A stretch of DNA of 64,000 nt from Pseudoflavonifractor_A sp022772585 (GTDB taxonomy: Bacteria > Bacillota > Clostridia > Oscillospirales > Oscillospiraceae), in assembly GCF_052065415.1 (NCBI RefSeq), contig NZ_JBQHUB010000016.1:3187-67186 (forward strand), read 5' to 3'. Both the position numbers and the translations under genes were made by a program. Shown piece by piece: positions 50,367-58,090 of the stretch (the stretch's first letter is position 1; each line of letters opens with the position of its first letter). The notes under the pieces were generated by a model. It was not told where the DNA came from. It was given only the letters and a program-made list of their open reading frames with translations, and made no database searches.

Positions 50367-51632
50367 ATGATTCAGAAAGAAAAATACAACGTAAAAAGGG
50401 TGCTTGCCCTGATTCTGTCTCTCGCCTGCGTGACAGGGCTGCTGGCAGGGTGCGCTCAGCAGAACACCGGTGAAGGCAAAGCTGAGGGAAGCTCCTCGGA
50501 AGAACCATCGTCCGACACCTGGTATGAAGCAGATCAGGAAGCAGGCATTCTGACCGTCCGCCTTCCCGCCGAAAAGGAAGGATTCATTTGGGACTTTACC
50601 ATCGACGACACCACCCTGTTGGAGCTGGTCACGCTGGAGGACAATGACGGCACCTTTGTTGCCAGCTTCCGGGCGCTGGAAGACGGCGAGACAGTTGTGT
50701 CTTTCTCCTATGCCAAGGATGATGTGCTGGAGGAAATCCGGGCGCTGAATGTTACCTGCAAGGATGGAAAAGTAGCCGACGTCTCCAACGCTTCCGTTAT
50801 GCCCATTAGTGGGCAGGATGATCCGGAGATCACAGACCTTCGAAACAGCAACAGCATCCCCATGATTATGAAGGAACACAGCGCGGTGACCTGCGTCTCC
50901 GAGACCTGGGACGGGGAGAACAACTGGCAGAATAAGACTGTCCGTCAATTCGTCAGTTCCGATGGTCGCCTGTGGTATGACTACGAACAGTACGATGATG
51001 CTGACCAGGTCGTATACTGCGAGGCGGGATACATCAACGATGACGTTCCCGGTGCCCTGTATACCTGCGAAAAAGACGGCCTGAAAACGATGACGCTGTG
51101 CCCGGCGTCTGAGTATGAAGCCATGGTGTCTGATCGCTGGCTGGCGCGTCAGCCGTATGACTATGAGACCGTGGCGGACAAGACCGACAGCACAGAGTAT
51201 GGAACCACCACCCTGACCGCCGCCAGGCAGAATGGTCTGACAGGGATCAACAGCGAGGTCATTTACTTTATCGACGATGCGACCGGCCTCATCACCGGCA
51301 TGGAGGTGACGGAGCATAGTGCAGAGGACGGCAGCGTAGTCTCCGTGACCCGCAGCAATATTCTCTACGATGAACCCCGGCTCATGGAGGAGCAGGCGGC
51401 TATGAATATTCTGTTCCCGGAGGACGCCTGCTATCTGAACGTGATCATCAATCCCGGAAAAGAGAATTCCGAGGAACAGGCTTTCCAGATGGATAAGTCC
51501 ACGGAGGTGGAATTTGACGCCATGGAGGGCTATCAGCTGTACTACGATTATGATTGTACCCAGCCCATGGATTGGATCGATGTGGGGCAGAATAAGCTGA
51601 CTGTCTATGTCACGATAGATCCTGCGAAATAA
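50367..51632 (+). CDS. Lipoprotein of the ECF operon
   Basis: 421 residues with a lipoprotein signal: basic start, hydrophobic core and lipobox LLAGC (Cys28). The domain after the Ser/Glu linker (EAGILTVRLPAEKEGFIWDF...FVASFRALEDGETVVSFSY) has the strand pattern of chagasin-like inhibitor I42 domains, a low-confidence match. The remainder is acidic and resembles the extracytoplasmic part of the anti-sigma factor. It lies 32 bases after that gene, so it is probably a target and a co-sensor of the same stress circuit. Confidence 0.8.
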   Translation: MIQKEKYNVKRVLALILSLACVTGLLAGCAQQNTGEGKAEGSSSEEPSSDTWYEADQEAGILTVRLPAEKEGFIWDFTIDDTTLLELVTLEDNDGTFVASFRALEDGETVVSFSYAKDDVLEEIRALNVTCKDGKVADVSNASVMPISGQDDPEITDLRNSNSIPMIMKEHSAVTCVSETWDGENNWQNKTVRQFVSSDGRLWYDYEQYDDADQVVYCEAGYINDDVPGALYTCEKDGLKTMTLCPASEYEAMVSDRWLARQPYDYETVADKTDSTEYGTTTLTAARQNGLTGINSEVIYFIDDATGLITGMEVTEHSAEDGSVVSVTRSNILYDEPRLMEEQAAMNILFPEDACYLNVIINPGKENSEEQAFQMDKSTEVEFDAMEGYQLYYDYDCTQPMDWIDVGQNKLTVYVTIDPAK

Positions 51633-51864
51633 GCATTTAAGAGATTCTTCTGTGATTGAACACAAACAGATTTCGAAAATCTAACGCCGTAAACGGCATA
51701 GGAAGATCACTATAAATCAAACACACGAGCAGTGGAATAGATGGACAATTCTTGTCACTTCGGATATTAAGCCCGCATCGGTGCAGACGACGATAAGATT
51801 TCTCCATTGCCAATGGCGCACTTCTATACAGGGTAAACCCTGTATTGTGCGTCCTGCGGAGCGA

Positions 51865-51949
51865 ACAGCCCGGACAATTGAAGTCCGGGCTGTTTTGCGT
51901 CACTTCGTTCCGAACAAGGGAGTGCCTCCCTTGCGCTGCTTACGCAGCT
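51865..51949 (+). repeat. Mobile terminator module, copy 3 (inverted relative to copies 1 and 2)
   Basis: ACAGCCCGGAC/GTCCGGGCTGT hairpin (51865-51893) followed by TTTTGCGTCACTTCGTTCCG and the CCCTTGCGCTGCTTACGCAG flank. It directly abuts the recombinase remnant. It may terminate the lipoprotein transcript, 230 bases downstream of that gene. Confidence 0.7.
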
Positions 51950-52237
51950 ATTGGTATAGGTCTTGAAGTTGACCGTACAGCCTGTGTACTCTCTGCGTTC
52001 CAGAATGTTGACCACAGAACTATCTCGCCATTCGTAGGGGTTCTCCGGTTCGGCGTAAGGGGTCTTCTGCCCCTGCCGTTTCTTGTAGGCAGTGGGCGTC
52101 AGCACCTTGTCCGCTTTGAGCTGATTGGTGATCTGCTGAGGGCCGCGTCTCTCCATACACATATCGAAGATACGTTTGACCACAGCGGCAGCTTCTTCAT
52201 CAACGATTCACTGGTGCTTGTCCGCCGGGTCTTTGAC
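51950..52237 (-). pseudogene. Serine recombinase fragment with internal stop
   Basis: Minus-strand reading gives VKDPADKHQ, a TGA at 52208-52210 where family members have Trp, IVDEEAAAVVKRIFDMCMER, RRGPQQITNQLKADKVLTP, PYEWRDSSVVNILERREYTG and CTVNFKTYTNS. This is the middle (Recombinase domain) of a large serine recombinase. The catalytic N-terminus and zinc-ribbon C-terminus are gone. The 3' end is cut by the repeated terminator module. Confidence 0.8.
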
Positions 52238-52421
52238 ACAGGTGGTACAGCGTCAACAGCGTCCACCGCCTTCCGCTCCTTGCGGGCGTGATCTGTGAAA
52301 ACCCTTGCTGTCATTTTCTGTGCATCCGGCAGATGCAGGATGTGCTCCATGACCTCCTTTTTGATGGGATGGATAGGATAGAAAAAGACCGCCTGCATTT
52401 TCGGTAGACGGTCTGACTGAC

Positions 52422-52463
52422 GGCATGGGATTTTCAAACTTTGCGGCGGGGACTGTCTGCGTC
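52422..52463 (+). repeat. Repeat shared with the group II intron flank
   Basis: GCATGGGATTTTCAAACTTT then GCGGCGGGGACTGTCTGC; a close copy lies at 40156-40193. The second copy of the TGCGTAAGCAACGCAAGGG flank (52497-52545) follows. It marks recombination debris in both places. Confidence 0.65.
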
Positions 52464-52692
52464 AGAAGATTGTATCCGCCACAAAGTGCGCTGGGATAGC
52501 TGCGTAAGCAACGCAAGGGGGTCACTCCCTTGTTCGGAACGGCAGCGTAAAAAGTCATCATAGTTTTTTCCTCCTGTCTCGCAGCTTTGTCTAATCACTC
52601 TTACGGGAGAGGTGCGGAAATAACAACAATTCGCTACTATCTTGCTCACTACGCTGCTCCATAAAGGCCGGATTATTGCATGGAAAGCTATC

Positions 52693-52721
52693 TTGTACAG
52701 GGCTTCTTGAAATGATAAAAT
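52693..52721 (+). promoter_or_regulatory. Promoter of the acetyltransferase gene
   Basis: TTGTAC and TAAAAT with a 17-base spacer, about 35 bases before the start codon. Confidence 0.7.
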
Positions 52722-52756
52722 GGATTCGACAACTCTGAATCTGATTGAAAGGACGC

Positions 52757-53356
52757 ATGGATATGACTCCACTTGAAATTATGAAACAATCCGCTGCCTA
52801 TGCCAGTGGGTATGAGAATACACCAGTAATGGAGCAACAGCGTGCAAAACAGCTTTGCTGGGAATATAACCGCACCGCACCGGATGAACAGGAAAAACGC
52901 AGGTCCATTTTGCAGAAACTGTTGGGGTCGTGTTCGCAAATGACCGGTATTGAGCCGGATTTTCACTGCGATTATGGCTTCAACATCCATATCCATGGCC
53001 TTGCTGTTATCAATTACAACTGCGTCATTTTGGATACTTCGCCAGTAAATATCGGTGCAGGGGCTTTTATTGCTCCCGGCGTGTGTCTGGCCTGCTCCGG
53101 CCACTCTGTTGATCCGGAACAGCGCAGTCACGGCATTGGAACTTCTGCGCCAATCACGCTGGAAGAGAATGTTTGGATTGGTGCAAACGCTACGGTTTGT
53201 GGCGGTGTTACCATAGGTGCCGGTTCTGTCATTGGTGCTGGAAGTGTGGTAACACATGACATCCCGGCGGGGGTTGTTGCGGCAGGAGTGCCTTGCAAGG
53301 TCATTCGTCCCATTACAGAAAAAGACAAAATTTCATCGGCGGAGATTTTATTCTGA
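52757..53356 (+). CDS. Maltose/galactoside O-acetyltransferase-type enzyme
   Basis: 199 residues from MDMTPLEIMKQSAAY with AAAGGA upstream; an ATG six bases later is possible. It is a LacA/Maa-type left-handed beta-helix acetyltransferase: FHCDYGFNIHIHG, NCVILDTSPVNIGAGAFIAPGV, the catalytic His in CSGHSVDPEQRSHGIG, then ENVWIGANATVCGGVTIGAGSVIGAGSVVTHDIP and AAGVPCKVIRPI. It transfers acetyl from acetyl-CoA to a sugar hydroxyl. The gene has its own promoter and stands alone between mobile-element remnants. Confidence 0.93.
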   Translation: MDMTPLEIMKQSAAYASGYENTPVMEQQRAKQLCWEYNRTAPDEQEKRRSILQKLLGSCSQMTGIEPDFHCDYGFNIHIHGLAVINYNCVILDTSPVNIGAGAFIAPGVCLACSGHSVDPEQRSHGIGTSAPITLEENVWIGANATVCGGVTIGAGSVIGAGSVVTHDIPAGVVAAGVPCKVIRPITEKDKISSAEILF

Positions 53357-53443
53357 TAGATAATAGATCATTGATACTGGTGTTTTCCAGCTTGGCAGAC
53401 TGCTGAGCTTCGAACAAATTGGCATCTGCGGAGGAAACGGAAT

Positions 53444-53929
53444 ATGTGGAAATGTCCGAAATGTGGAAGGGAATTCAAAAGAACAAATCAAGGTCATTAC
53501 TGTGGTAACGAGCGGTTGGAGGAATTGCAAACAGCGGACAGCTACGACTCCATCTCCGTGACCGGGCAGTCTGCCGATTGGATAGAGGTGTTGGCGGTGT
53601 TTGCCGTGAAGGTGGCTGGATCCGATGCAGACGCCGCGGACGTGGCCACCATGGATGCCGACCGCATCGTTCGCCTGAAAGCGGTCTTTTGGGATATGAC
53701 CGGGATCGCAACGGAGGTGGAAACGATCAACCACCCCGGCAGCGGTGACGACGATGGCTGGACGGAGCGAAACCTCTATATCACCATTACTATTTCCGGG
53801 GCCGTGGTGAATTGCGCCGTTCCTTCTGTATCCGCGCCGCACAGCAGGCGATCATTTCCTCCGGCGTCGGGATCGCACCGGCGCACGGAATCTCGGAGAC
53901 GATACCGGCGTCCCTTGGCTGCGCCATGA
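53444..53929 (+). pseudogene. Chimeric frame: zinc-ribbon start joined to a CD1108-like mobile-element protein piece
   Basis: MWKCPKCGREFKRTNQGHYCG is the N-terminal zinc ribbon usually found on DUF5655-type proteins. From residue 22 the sequence changes to ADSYDSISVTGQSADWIEVL...ATMDADRIVRLKAVFWDMTGI...LYITITISG, which I recognise as part of the CD1107/CD1108-family proteins of Tn916-like elements. After about 53805 the frame is only the reverse of the next gene. It is a fusion of two fragments, and both parent domains are incomplete. It may still be translated, but function is unlikely. Confidence 0.65.
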
Positions 53930-54041
53930 GGATGGCAAGGCTGATTTCCCTGCGGACTTCTTCCACGCTGATCCCTTCACGCGCGGCGATGACTTCCATG
54001 GCGCGTCGCGCTGCGGTAAGCTGCTTGGCATTTGTTTTCAT
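53790..54041 (-). CDS. Small Spo0A-C-like helical protein
   Basis: 83 residues with AGGAGGG before the ATG. AMEVIAAREGISVEEVRREISLAILMAQ and IPTPEEMIACCAARI match the small proteins in Clostridia annotated as resembling the Spo0A C-terminal DNA-binding region. Function is not established. It lies downstream of the Xre gene on the same strand. One of the three Xre-type operators (54154-54171) stands in its upstream region, so it may be under Xre control. Confidence 0.7.
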   Translation of the reverse strand: MKTNAKQLTAARRAMEVIAAREGISVEEVRREISLAILMAQPRDAGIVSEIPCAGAIPTPEEMIACCAARIQKERRNSPRPRK

Positions 54042-54153
54042 ACGGTTTCCCTCCTGATATTTCTCTCAGCGATATTTATTGCTTAATTTAACGACAACAT
54101 AGCATAAGTATTGAGAGGAAAACCGTCGAACATGGTCGAAAGTGTGAAGTTTT

Positions 54154-54171
54154 ATCGTTCAATAAAACGAT
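54154..54171. promoter_or_regulatory. Xre-type operator, copy 1
   Basis: ATCGTTCAATAAAACGAT, with half-sites ATCGTT and AACGAT around a 6-base centre. It lies between the Xre gene and the Spo0A-C-like gene. Confidence 0.65.
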
Positions 54172-54180
54172 AATGGACGA

Positions 54181-54210
54181 AAAAAGAGGAAGCCTGCAAA
54201 GGCTTCCTCT
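54181..54210 (-). terminator. Terminator of the Xre gene at 54214
   Basis: AGAGGAAGCCT pairs with AGGCTTCCTCT around GCAA, and TTTTT follows on the minus strand, immediately after the stop codon. Confidence 0.88.
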
Positions 54211-54213
54211 GTA

Positions 54214-54528
54214 TCAGGTCTGATCGTGGTTCATGGCGCGCATGGTCTGTAAAACCGCGTCCTTCTGCTGGGGCGTCAGATTCACCCAGTTATCAAATAG
54301 CTCTTTCAATTCCGGCGTCAGCTCCACCATTTCGCCCTCTGCGAAGAACTGAGAAAGCGAGATGCCGAAAGAGGTACAGATCGCTTCCAGCGTACTGATG
54401 GAGGGAATCGTATTGCGGTGATAGATGTTCGCAATGGTAGAATTGGAAAGACCGCAATTTTTAGCCAGTCGATACTCTGTCCATCCGCGCTCGTCCAGTA
54501 GTTGATGCAGCCGCTGAAGCGTATCCAT
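54214..54528 (-). CDS. Xre-family repressor
   Basis: 104 residues from MDTLQRLHQLLDERGWTEY with AGGTGG upstream. The helix-turn-helix is standard: RLAKNCGLSNSTIANIYHRNTIPSISTLEAICTSFGISLSQFF. The acidic helical tail probably dimerises. Two 18-bp palindromes upstream (54562-54579, 54607-54624) and one downstream share ATCGTTYAATAARACGAT. This strongly suggests autoregulation and control of the next gene. Confidence 0.9.
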   Translation of the reverse strand: MDTLQRLHQLLDERGWTEYRLAKNCGLSNSTIANIYHRNTIPSISTLEAICTSFGISLSQFFAEGEMVELTPELKELFDNWVNLTPQQKDAVLQTMRAMNHDQT

Positions 54529-54561
54529 AGTTTCGCCACCTTTCTGTTCTGTATATATTTT

Positions 54562-54624
54562 ACCGTTTTATTGAACGATATAATATTGTTTACTTGTATG
54601 CGTAATATCGTTTAATAAGACGAT
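54562..54624 (-). promoter_or_regulatory. Promoter region of the Xre repressor with operators 2 and 3
   Basis: Two copies of the 18-bp palindrome (54562-54579 and 54607-54624), centres 45 bp apart, flank AT-rich promoter sequence. The spacing would suit cooperative or looped binding. Confidence 0.7.
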
Positions 54625-54664
54625 AAAGGCAACTCAAACGGATGACAACCCCACGGACAGACGA

Positions 54665-54710
54665 AGCCGCCCCTGTCAGGCTCAACGCTTGACAGGGGCG
54701 GCTCTTTTTC
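54665..54710. terminator. GC-rich hairpin between the Xre promoter and the LuxR regulator gene
   Basis: AGCCGCCCCTGTCA and TGACAGGGGCGGCT form a 14-bp stem. The T-run (TCTTTTT) is on the plus strand, but it lies 5-12 bases after the minus-strand LuxR gene's stop and may serve that gene as a processing or termination structure. Confidence 0.6.
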
Positions 54711-54714
54711 GTGT

Positions 54715-56373
54715 TCAGTTTTGTGCTTCTCGCTCCTGACGCAGAAGCGCGATGCAGATTTTGAGCTGATAGGCTTTGTGGACACCCAGCTTTCTGTAAA
54801 TGTTTTTACGGTGCGTGGCAATGGTGCTTTCCGAGCAGTTCCTTTGTTCAGAGATCTCACGGGGGCTGCTGCCATCGGCCAGGGCCTCCAAGATCTCTCG
54901 TTCCGTCGGCGTCAGCATATCATAGCCCACCAGGAACATCTCATAGGTCGCCGGATCGATCTCGGATTTCCGGAAGTAGGCCAGCCGCTGGGCGTCGGCC
55001 TGCGCCGCTTCAAACTGCCCTTGCAGCTCTTCATTCTTATCCAAAAGCTGCACGGCCTGCTCCTGCACGGTCTGCTTTTCTTGCTCCAGCGTGGTGATGA
55101 TCTTCTCATGTTCCCGATCCTGCGCCTGCAGCGTGGCGGAAATCGGTTCAAAATCAGCAAACGCCATCTGCTCGCCGCCGCGGTCCTCGTCCCGCAGCCG
55201 ATCCAGATCCCGATGCACTGGAGCGAGATACCGGCGCGCCAGATACAGACAGCAAACAATGGCAGAAAACAGCAGCAGCGCCGAAAGCAACACCGTCTGC
55301 ATAATATTTTTGGCAACAGCGATATTGTAATCTTCCTTCGGGATCAGCACCGCCAGCGTGTGGGGTGTCCCATCGCCCTTTGCCGCGGTAAGGCTTTTCA
55401 CCATGCCGACAAAAGAAAAACCGTCGCCGTTCAGGGACACCAAACCGCTGCTCATGGGTTTAACGGTGAGAGCTTCGGGGGGAACATAGCAGAAGCCTTC
55501 CTCCGTATAGGTCATCAGGGCGGCTCCTGCGTCTAAGGTGTCGCCGCTCTCCGTGGTCAGCAGGCAGGCGAGGCGGCTGAGATTGGAGGGCTGGTCATAG
55601 CGCGCGGAAAAGAAGGTCTGGTTGATGGCGAAGCCGCACATTCCATAGATCGTGCCGTCTGCCCCGATCATGGGGATCGTCAGCAAAACCGCCTTTTCCG
55701 AGGTCCCCGGCAGCGTAACAAGGTCAGTGGTGCGGCGGGAATCGGCAATCGGGGCGGCAGCCTGTACGGTATGCTCCGCGTAATTGGGGAACTGCCCAAT
55801 ATGGAATTCCTGGGCCCACTTCCGGTGCGGCATGACGTTGTGCGCTTTGCCCACGCTGGCAATGCCCCGGAACAGCAGCAGGTTATTGGTCACGCGCCCC
55901 GCGTTTGCCCTTTGCACATAGAGGCCGCTGCGGGCATCCGCTGTATCCCCGTCGCTCATGGAGCTTTCCAAGACGACAAACGCGCCGGAGCAGTCCGCCT
56001 GCCGGACATACTGGCTCAGCGGCTCCAGCATAGCGTCCTCTACCGCTTTGGTCGCCTCCACATTCCCGTCCAAATCCTCAAAGGAGATGCCCTGCTGCTG
56101 CAGCGTGTCCTCCAGCAGCGCGGTCATATCCTCGGAAAGAAGGATGCTCATAACGGAGACATTGTGCCACAGGGATTCCATATCGTTCTGAAAGACCTCC
56201 ATCTGAAGATCCAGCGCCTTTTTGATCTCGGCCTTGGGACTGCTCAACCGGCCAAACAGGGTGAGTCCCGCATAAAGCGCCGCGATCAGCAGCACCGCCA
56301 GCACGATCATGTAGCCGATGAGCTTATGCCGCATGGAGCGCCGCGCGTTTTTCAAATAAGACAATACCTGCAT
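54715..56373 (-). CDS. Membrane-bound sensor with LuxR-type DNA-binding domain
   Basis: 552 residues from MQVLSYLKNARRSMRHKLIGY with AGGTAAAGG upstream. One membrane segment near residues 17-40, a large extracellular dCache-like region (about 40-330; LVTLPGTSEKAVLLTIPMIGADGTIYGMCGFAINQTFF), a second membrane segment (TVLLSALLLFSAIVCCLYLA), a long coiled coil (EKIITTLEQEKQTVQEQAVQLL), and a C-terminal LuxR helix-turn-helix (LTPTEREILEALADGSSPREISEQRNCSESTIATHRKNIYRKLGV). It is a one-component transmembrane regulator. It lies 40 bases after the solute-binding lipoprotein gene, so it probably controls uptake or sensing of that ligand. Confidence 0.88.
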   Translation of the reverse strand: MQVLSYLKNARRSMRHKLIGYMIVLAVLLIAALYAGLTLFGRLSSPKAEIKKALDLQMEVFQNDMESLWHNVSVMSILLSEDMTALLEDTLQQQGISFEDLDGNVEATKAVEDAMLEPLSQYVRQADCSGAFVVLESSMSDGDTADARSGLYVQRANAGRVTNNLLLFRGIASVGKAHNVMPHRKWAQEFHIGQFPNYAEHTVQAAAPIADSRRTTDLVTLPGTSEKAVLLTIPMIGADGTIYGMCGFAINQTFFSARYDQPSNLSRLACLLTTESGDTLDAGAALMTYTEEGFCYVPPEALTVKPMSSGLVSLNGDGFSFVGMVKSLTAAKGDGTPHTLAVLIPKEDYNIAVAKNIMQTVLLSALLLFSAIVCCLYLARRYLAPVHRDLDRLRDEDRGGEQMAFADFEPISATLQAQDREHEKIITTLEQEKQTVQEQAVQLLDKNEELQGQFEAAQADAQRLAYFRKSEIDPATYEMFLVGYDMLTPTEREILEALADGSSPREISEQRNCSESTIATHRKNIYRKLGVHKAYQLKICIALLRQEREAQN

Positions 56374-56413
56374 GGCCTTTACCTGCCTTGATGGAAAGTT
56401 ACGGAAAAGTGAT

Positions 56414-57742
56414 TTACTGGATGGAGCGGAACAGCGCCCAGGTCTCCTCCGCCAGCGCCTCCACATCCTCACCGGCAGCGGCCCGCTGGGGCAGCTCCTG
56501 CTGCATCTGCCGCAGGCCGTCGTACAGGGTATGGACCTTGGAATAGTAATCGGTGAAGCGCACCTCGGCCAGCGGGGTATAGGTTTCCTGCATGGTCTTG
56601 AGGGCGGCGTAGAGATTGGCATAGCCCTGATCGGCAAATTCTACTTCGTCAATGGAATCAAAGGCCCCGTTCCGCACGGGCATATAGCCAGTAGAGGTCA
56701 CGAAGTCCAGATTGCGCTGCTTCTCCGTCAGCCAATGGGCAAACAGACTGGCGGCCTCCGCCTTCTGTTCGGTGGTCTTGTAGGCGCACAGGCCCACGCC
56801 CGCCTGGGTCATCAGGGGCTCTGCCCCCGCTGTCATGGGCAGGGGGACCACCTGCAGGTCCATCGGCTCGCTGCGGCCGTCCTCATAGGTAACGGTATCA
56901 TTATAATAGAGAATTGCCGCGGAGGAGCCAAGACCGGACAGCACCTCGCCGGTCATGACCTGGGTATTGGAGTAGAGATCGGACACCACGATATGCCCCT
57001 GCGCCAGCGCACGGGCAAACTGCATCCAGCTCTCCTTGAACACGGCATTGTCGAAGTCATACCAGCCGTCTTCCGTGTAGAAATCCTCCGCCCCATGCTC
57101 CAGCGCGTTCAATTCCACGGCGCGGATGGGGTAGTCCATGGCGCAGAAAGGCTCCGTGCCGTTCGACCAGTCATAGAACTTCCCGGCAGCGTCATAGAAT
57201 CCCTCCCAGGTGGAGAGGTCGTCATAGCCCACGCCGGTGGCGGCGGAAAAGCGGGCAAAGCCCGTGCCGTTGAGCATGAGCAGCTGCGTGGATTTGGACA
57301 GGGGGAATACAAGCAGACTGCCGTCATCTGCTTTACCGTCGGCAAGGAAGCCGGACACAAACTCGCTCCGCTCCTTCTCCGTGAAATAGTCATTCCAGTC
57401 CAGCAGCTTGTCCTCGCCCAGGGCGATGGCGTCTCCGATGTGGCAGGTGAAGAGGTCCGGCATCTCCTGCGCGGAATCCCTCTGTGTCTCTAACAGAAAG
57501 CCGCCGATCTTCGCGGCGCTGCTCAGCTCCGTCACCTTGACGCGGACGCCCTTCTCCTTCCCCTCGGTGCGGTTGAATTCCTCCACCAGCGTGTCCATCG
57601 GGGAACCGGCCTGCTCGCCGTATACGTGCCACATCGTCAGCTCCACCGGCTCCTTGGCTGAGAGCAGGGACTTGTTTCCGCAGCCCGTCAGGGCAAATAC
57701 CAGGATGAAAGCCATGAGAATGGCGTAACCTTGCTTTTTCAT
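56414..57742 (-). CDS. ABC-transporter solute-binding lipoprotein (family 1 type)
   Basis: 442 residues from MKKQGYAILMAFILVFALTGCG, a lipoprotein signal with lipobox LTGC; TGGAGG lies before the ATG. The mature protein has VELTMWHVYGEQAGSPMDTLVEEFNRTEG, typical of sugar-binding family 1, and later FPLSKSTQLLMLNGTGFARF, AAILYYNDTVTYEDGR and GVGLCAYKTTEQKAEAASLFAHWL. No permease or ATPase gene accompanies it here. Paired with a membrane LuxR sensor it could act as a ligand-capturing co-sensor instead of an importer component; that is inference. A TACCCTAAA palindrome lies upstream. Confidence 0.9.
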   Translation of the reverse strand: MKKQGYAILMAFILVFALTGCGNKSLLSAKEPVELTMWHVYGEQAGSPMDTLVEEFNRTEGKEKGVRVKVTELSSAAKIGGFLLETQRDSAQEMPDLFTCHIGDAIALGEDKLLDWNDYFTEKERSEFVSGFLADGKADDGSLLVFPLSKSTQLLMLNGTGFARFSAATGVGYDDLSTWEGFYDAAGKFYDWSNGTEPFCAMDYPIRAVELNALEHGAEDFYTEDGWYDFDNAVFKESWMQFARALAQGHIVVSDLYSNTQVMTGEVLSGLGSSAAILYYNDTVTYEDGRSEPMDLQVVPLPMTAGAEPLMTQAGVGLCAYKTTEQKAEAASLFAHWLTEKQRNLDFVTSTGYMPVRNGAFDSIDEVEFADQGYANLYAALKTMQETYTPLAEVRFTDYYSKVHTLYDGLRQMQQELPQRAAAGEDVEALAEETWALFRSIQ

Positions 57743-57822
57743 CGCTGTGTCCTCCATGCACAAACACTTGTCCGTGAAAACGCTGTTTTCCGGTGATTTT
57801 TGAAAATATTTTTTCGTCCGTC

Positions 57823-57847
57823 TACCCTAAATCGAGGTTTTAGGGTA
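57823..57847. promoter_or_regulatory. Palindromic operator candidate
   Basis: TACCCTAAA, 7 bases, TTTAGGGTA: a perfect 9-bp inverted repeat 80 bases upstream of the solute-binding lipoprotein gene. It is a plausible site for the LuxR-type regulator encoded in the same operon. Confidence 0.6.
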
Positions 57848-57933
57848 TGACAAGATTTTAAATCTATGGTACAAAACAGGCAGACGGGGAGGCGAAATCG
57901 CCGATCGGCCCCCGTCAAAGGAACAGAGAATCG

Positions 57934-57983
57934 TTAAAGGGGTACCCCTTTAGGTTGGAGCTTCGCTCCAACCTAAAGACCGC
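57934..57983 (+). repeat. Palindromic leader repeat: GGGGTACCCC box plus stem-loop, copy 2
   Basis: TTAAAGGGGTACCCCTTTA, then the stem AGGTTGGAGC/GCTCCAACCT with a short loop, then AAGACCGC. The order and orientation relative to the following gene are the same as in copy 1 (5847-5895). AGACCGC can pair with the GCGGTC 30 bases further on. Confidence 0.7.
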
Positions 57984-58090
57984 TCGTCACCGTACATGGG
58001 GGGAAGCGGTCGCCGCTTTAGCGCTTCCATTGTAGCATATTCCGCGACAGCTTTACAAGACGAAATGAGAAAAAGAAGGGAGGAATGCGG

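Noticed and set aside
40845..52545. Recurrent short peptide VPNKGVPPLRCLRSY on the reverse of the terminator modules
   Set aside because: The shared peptide results from a repeated non-coding DNA module; none of the frames has a ribosome site and they end in unrelated sequence.
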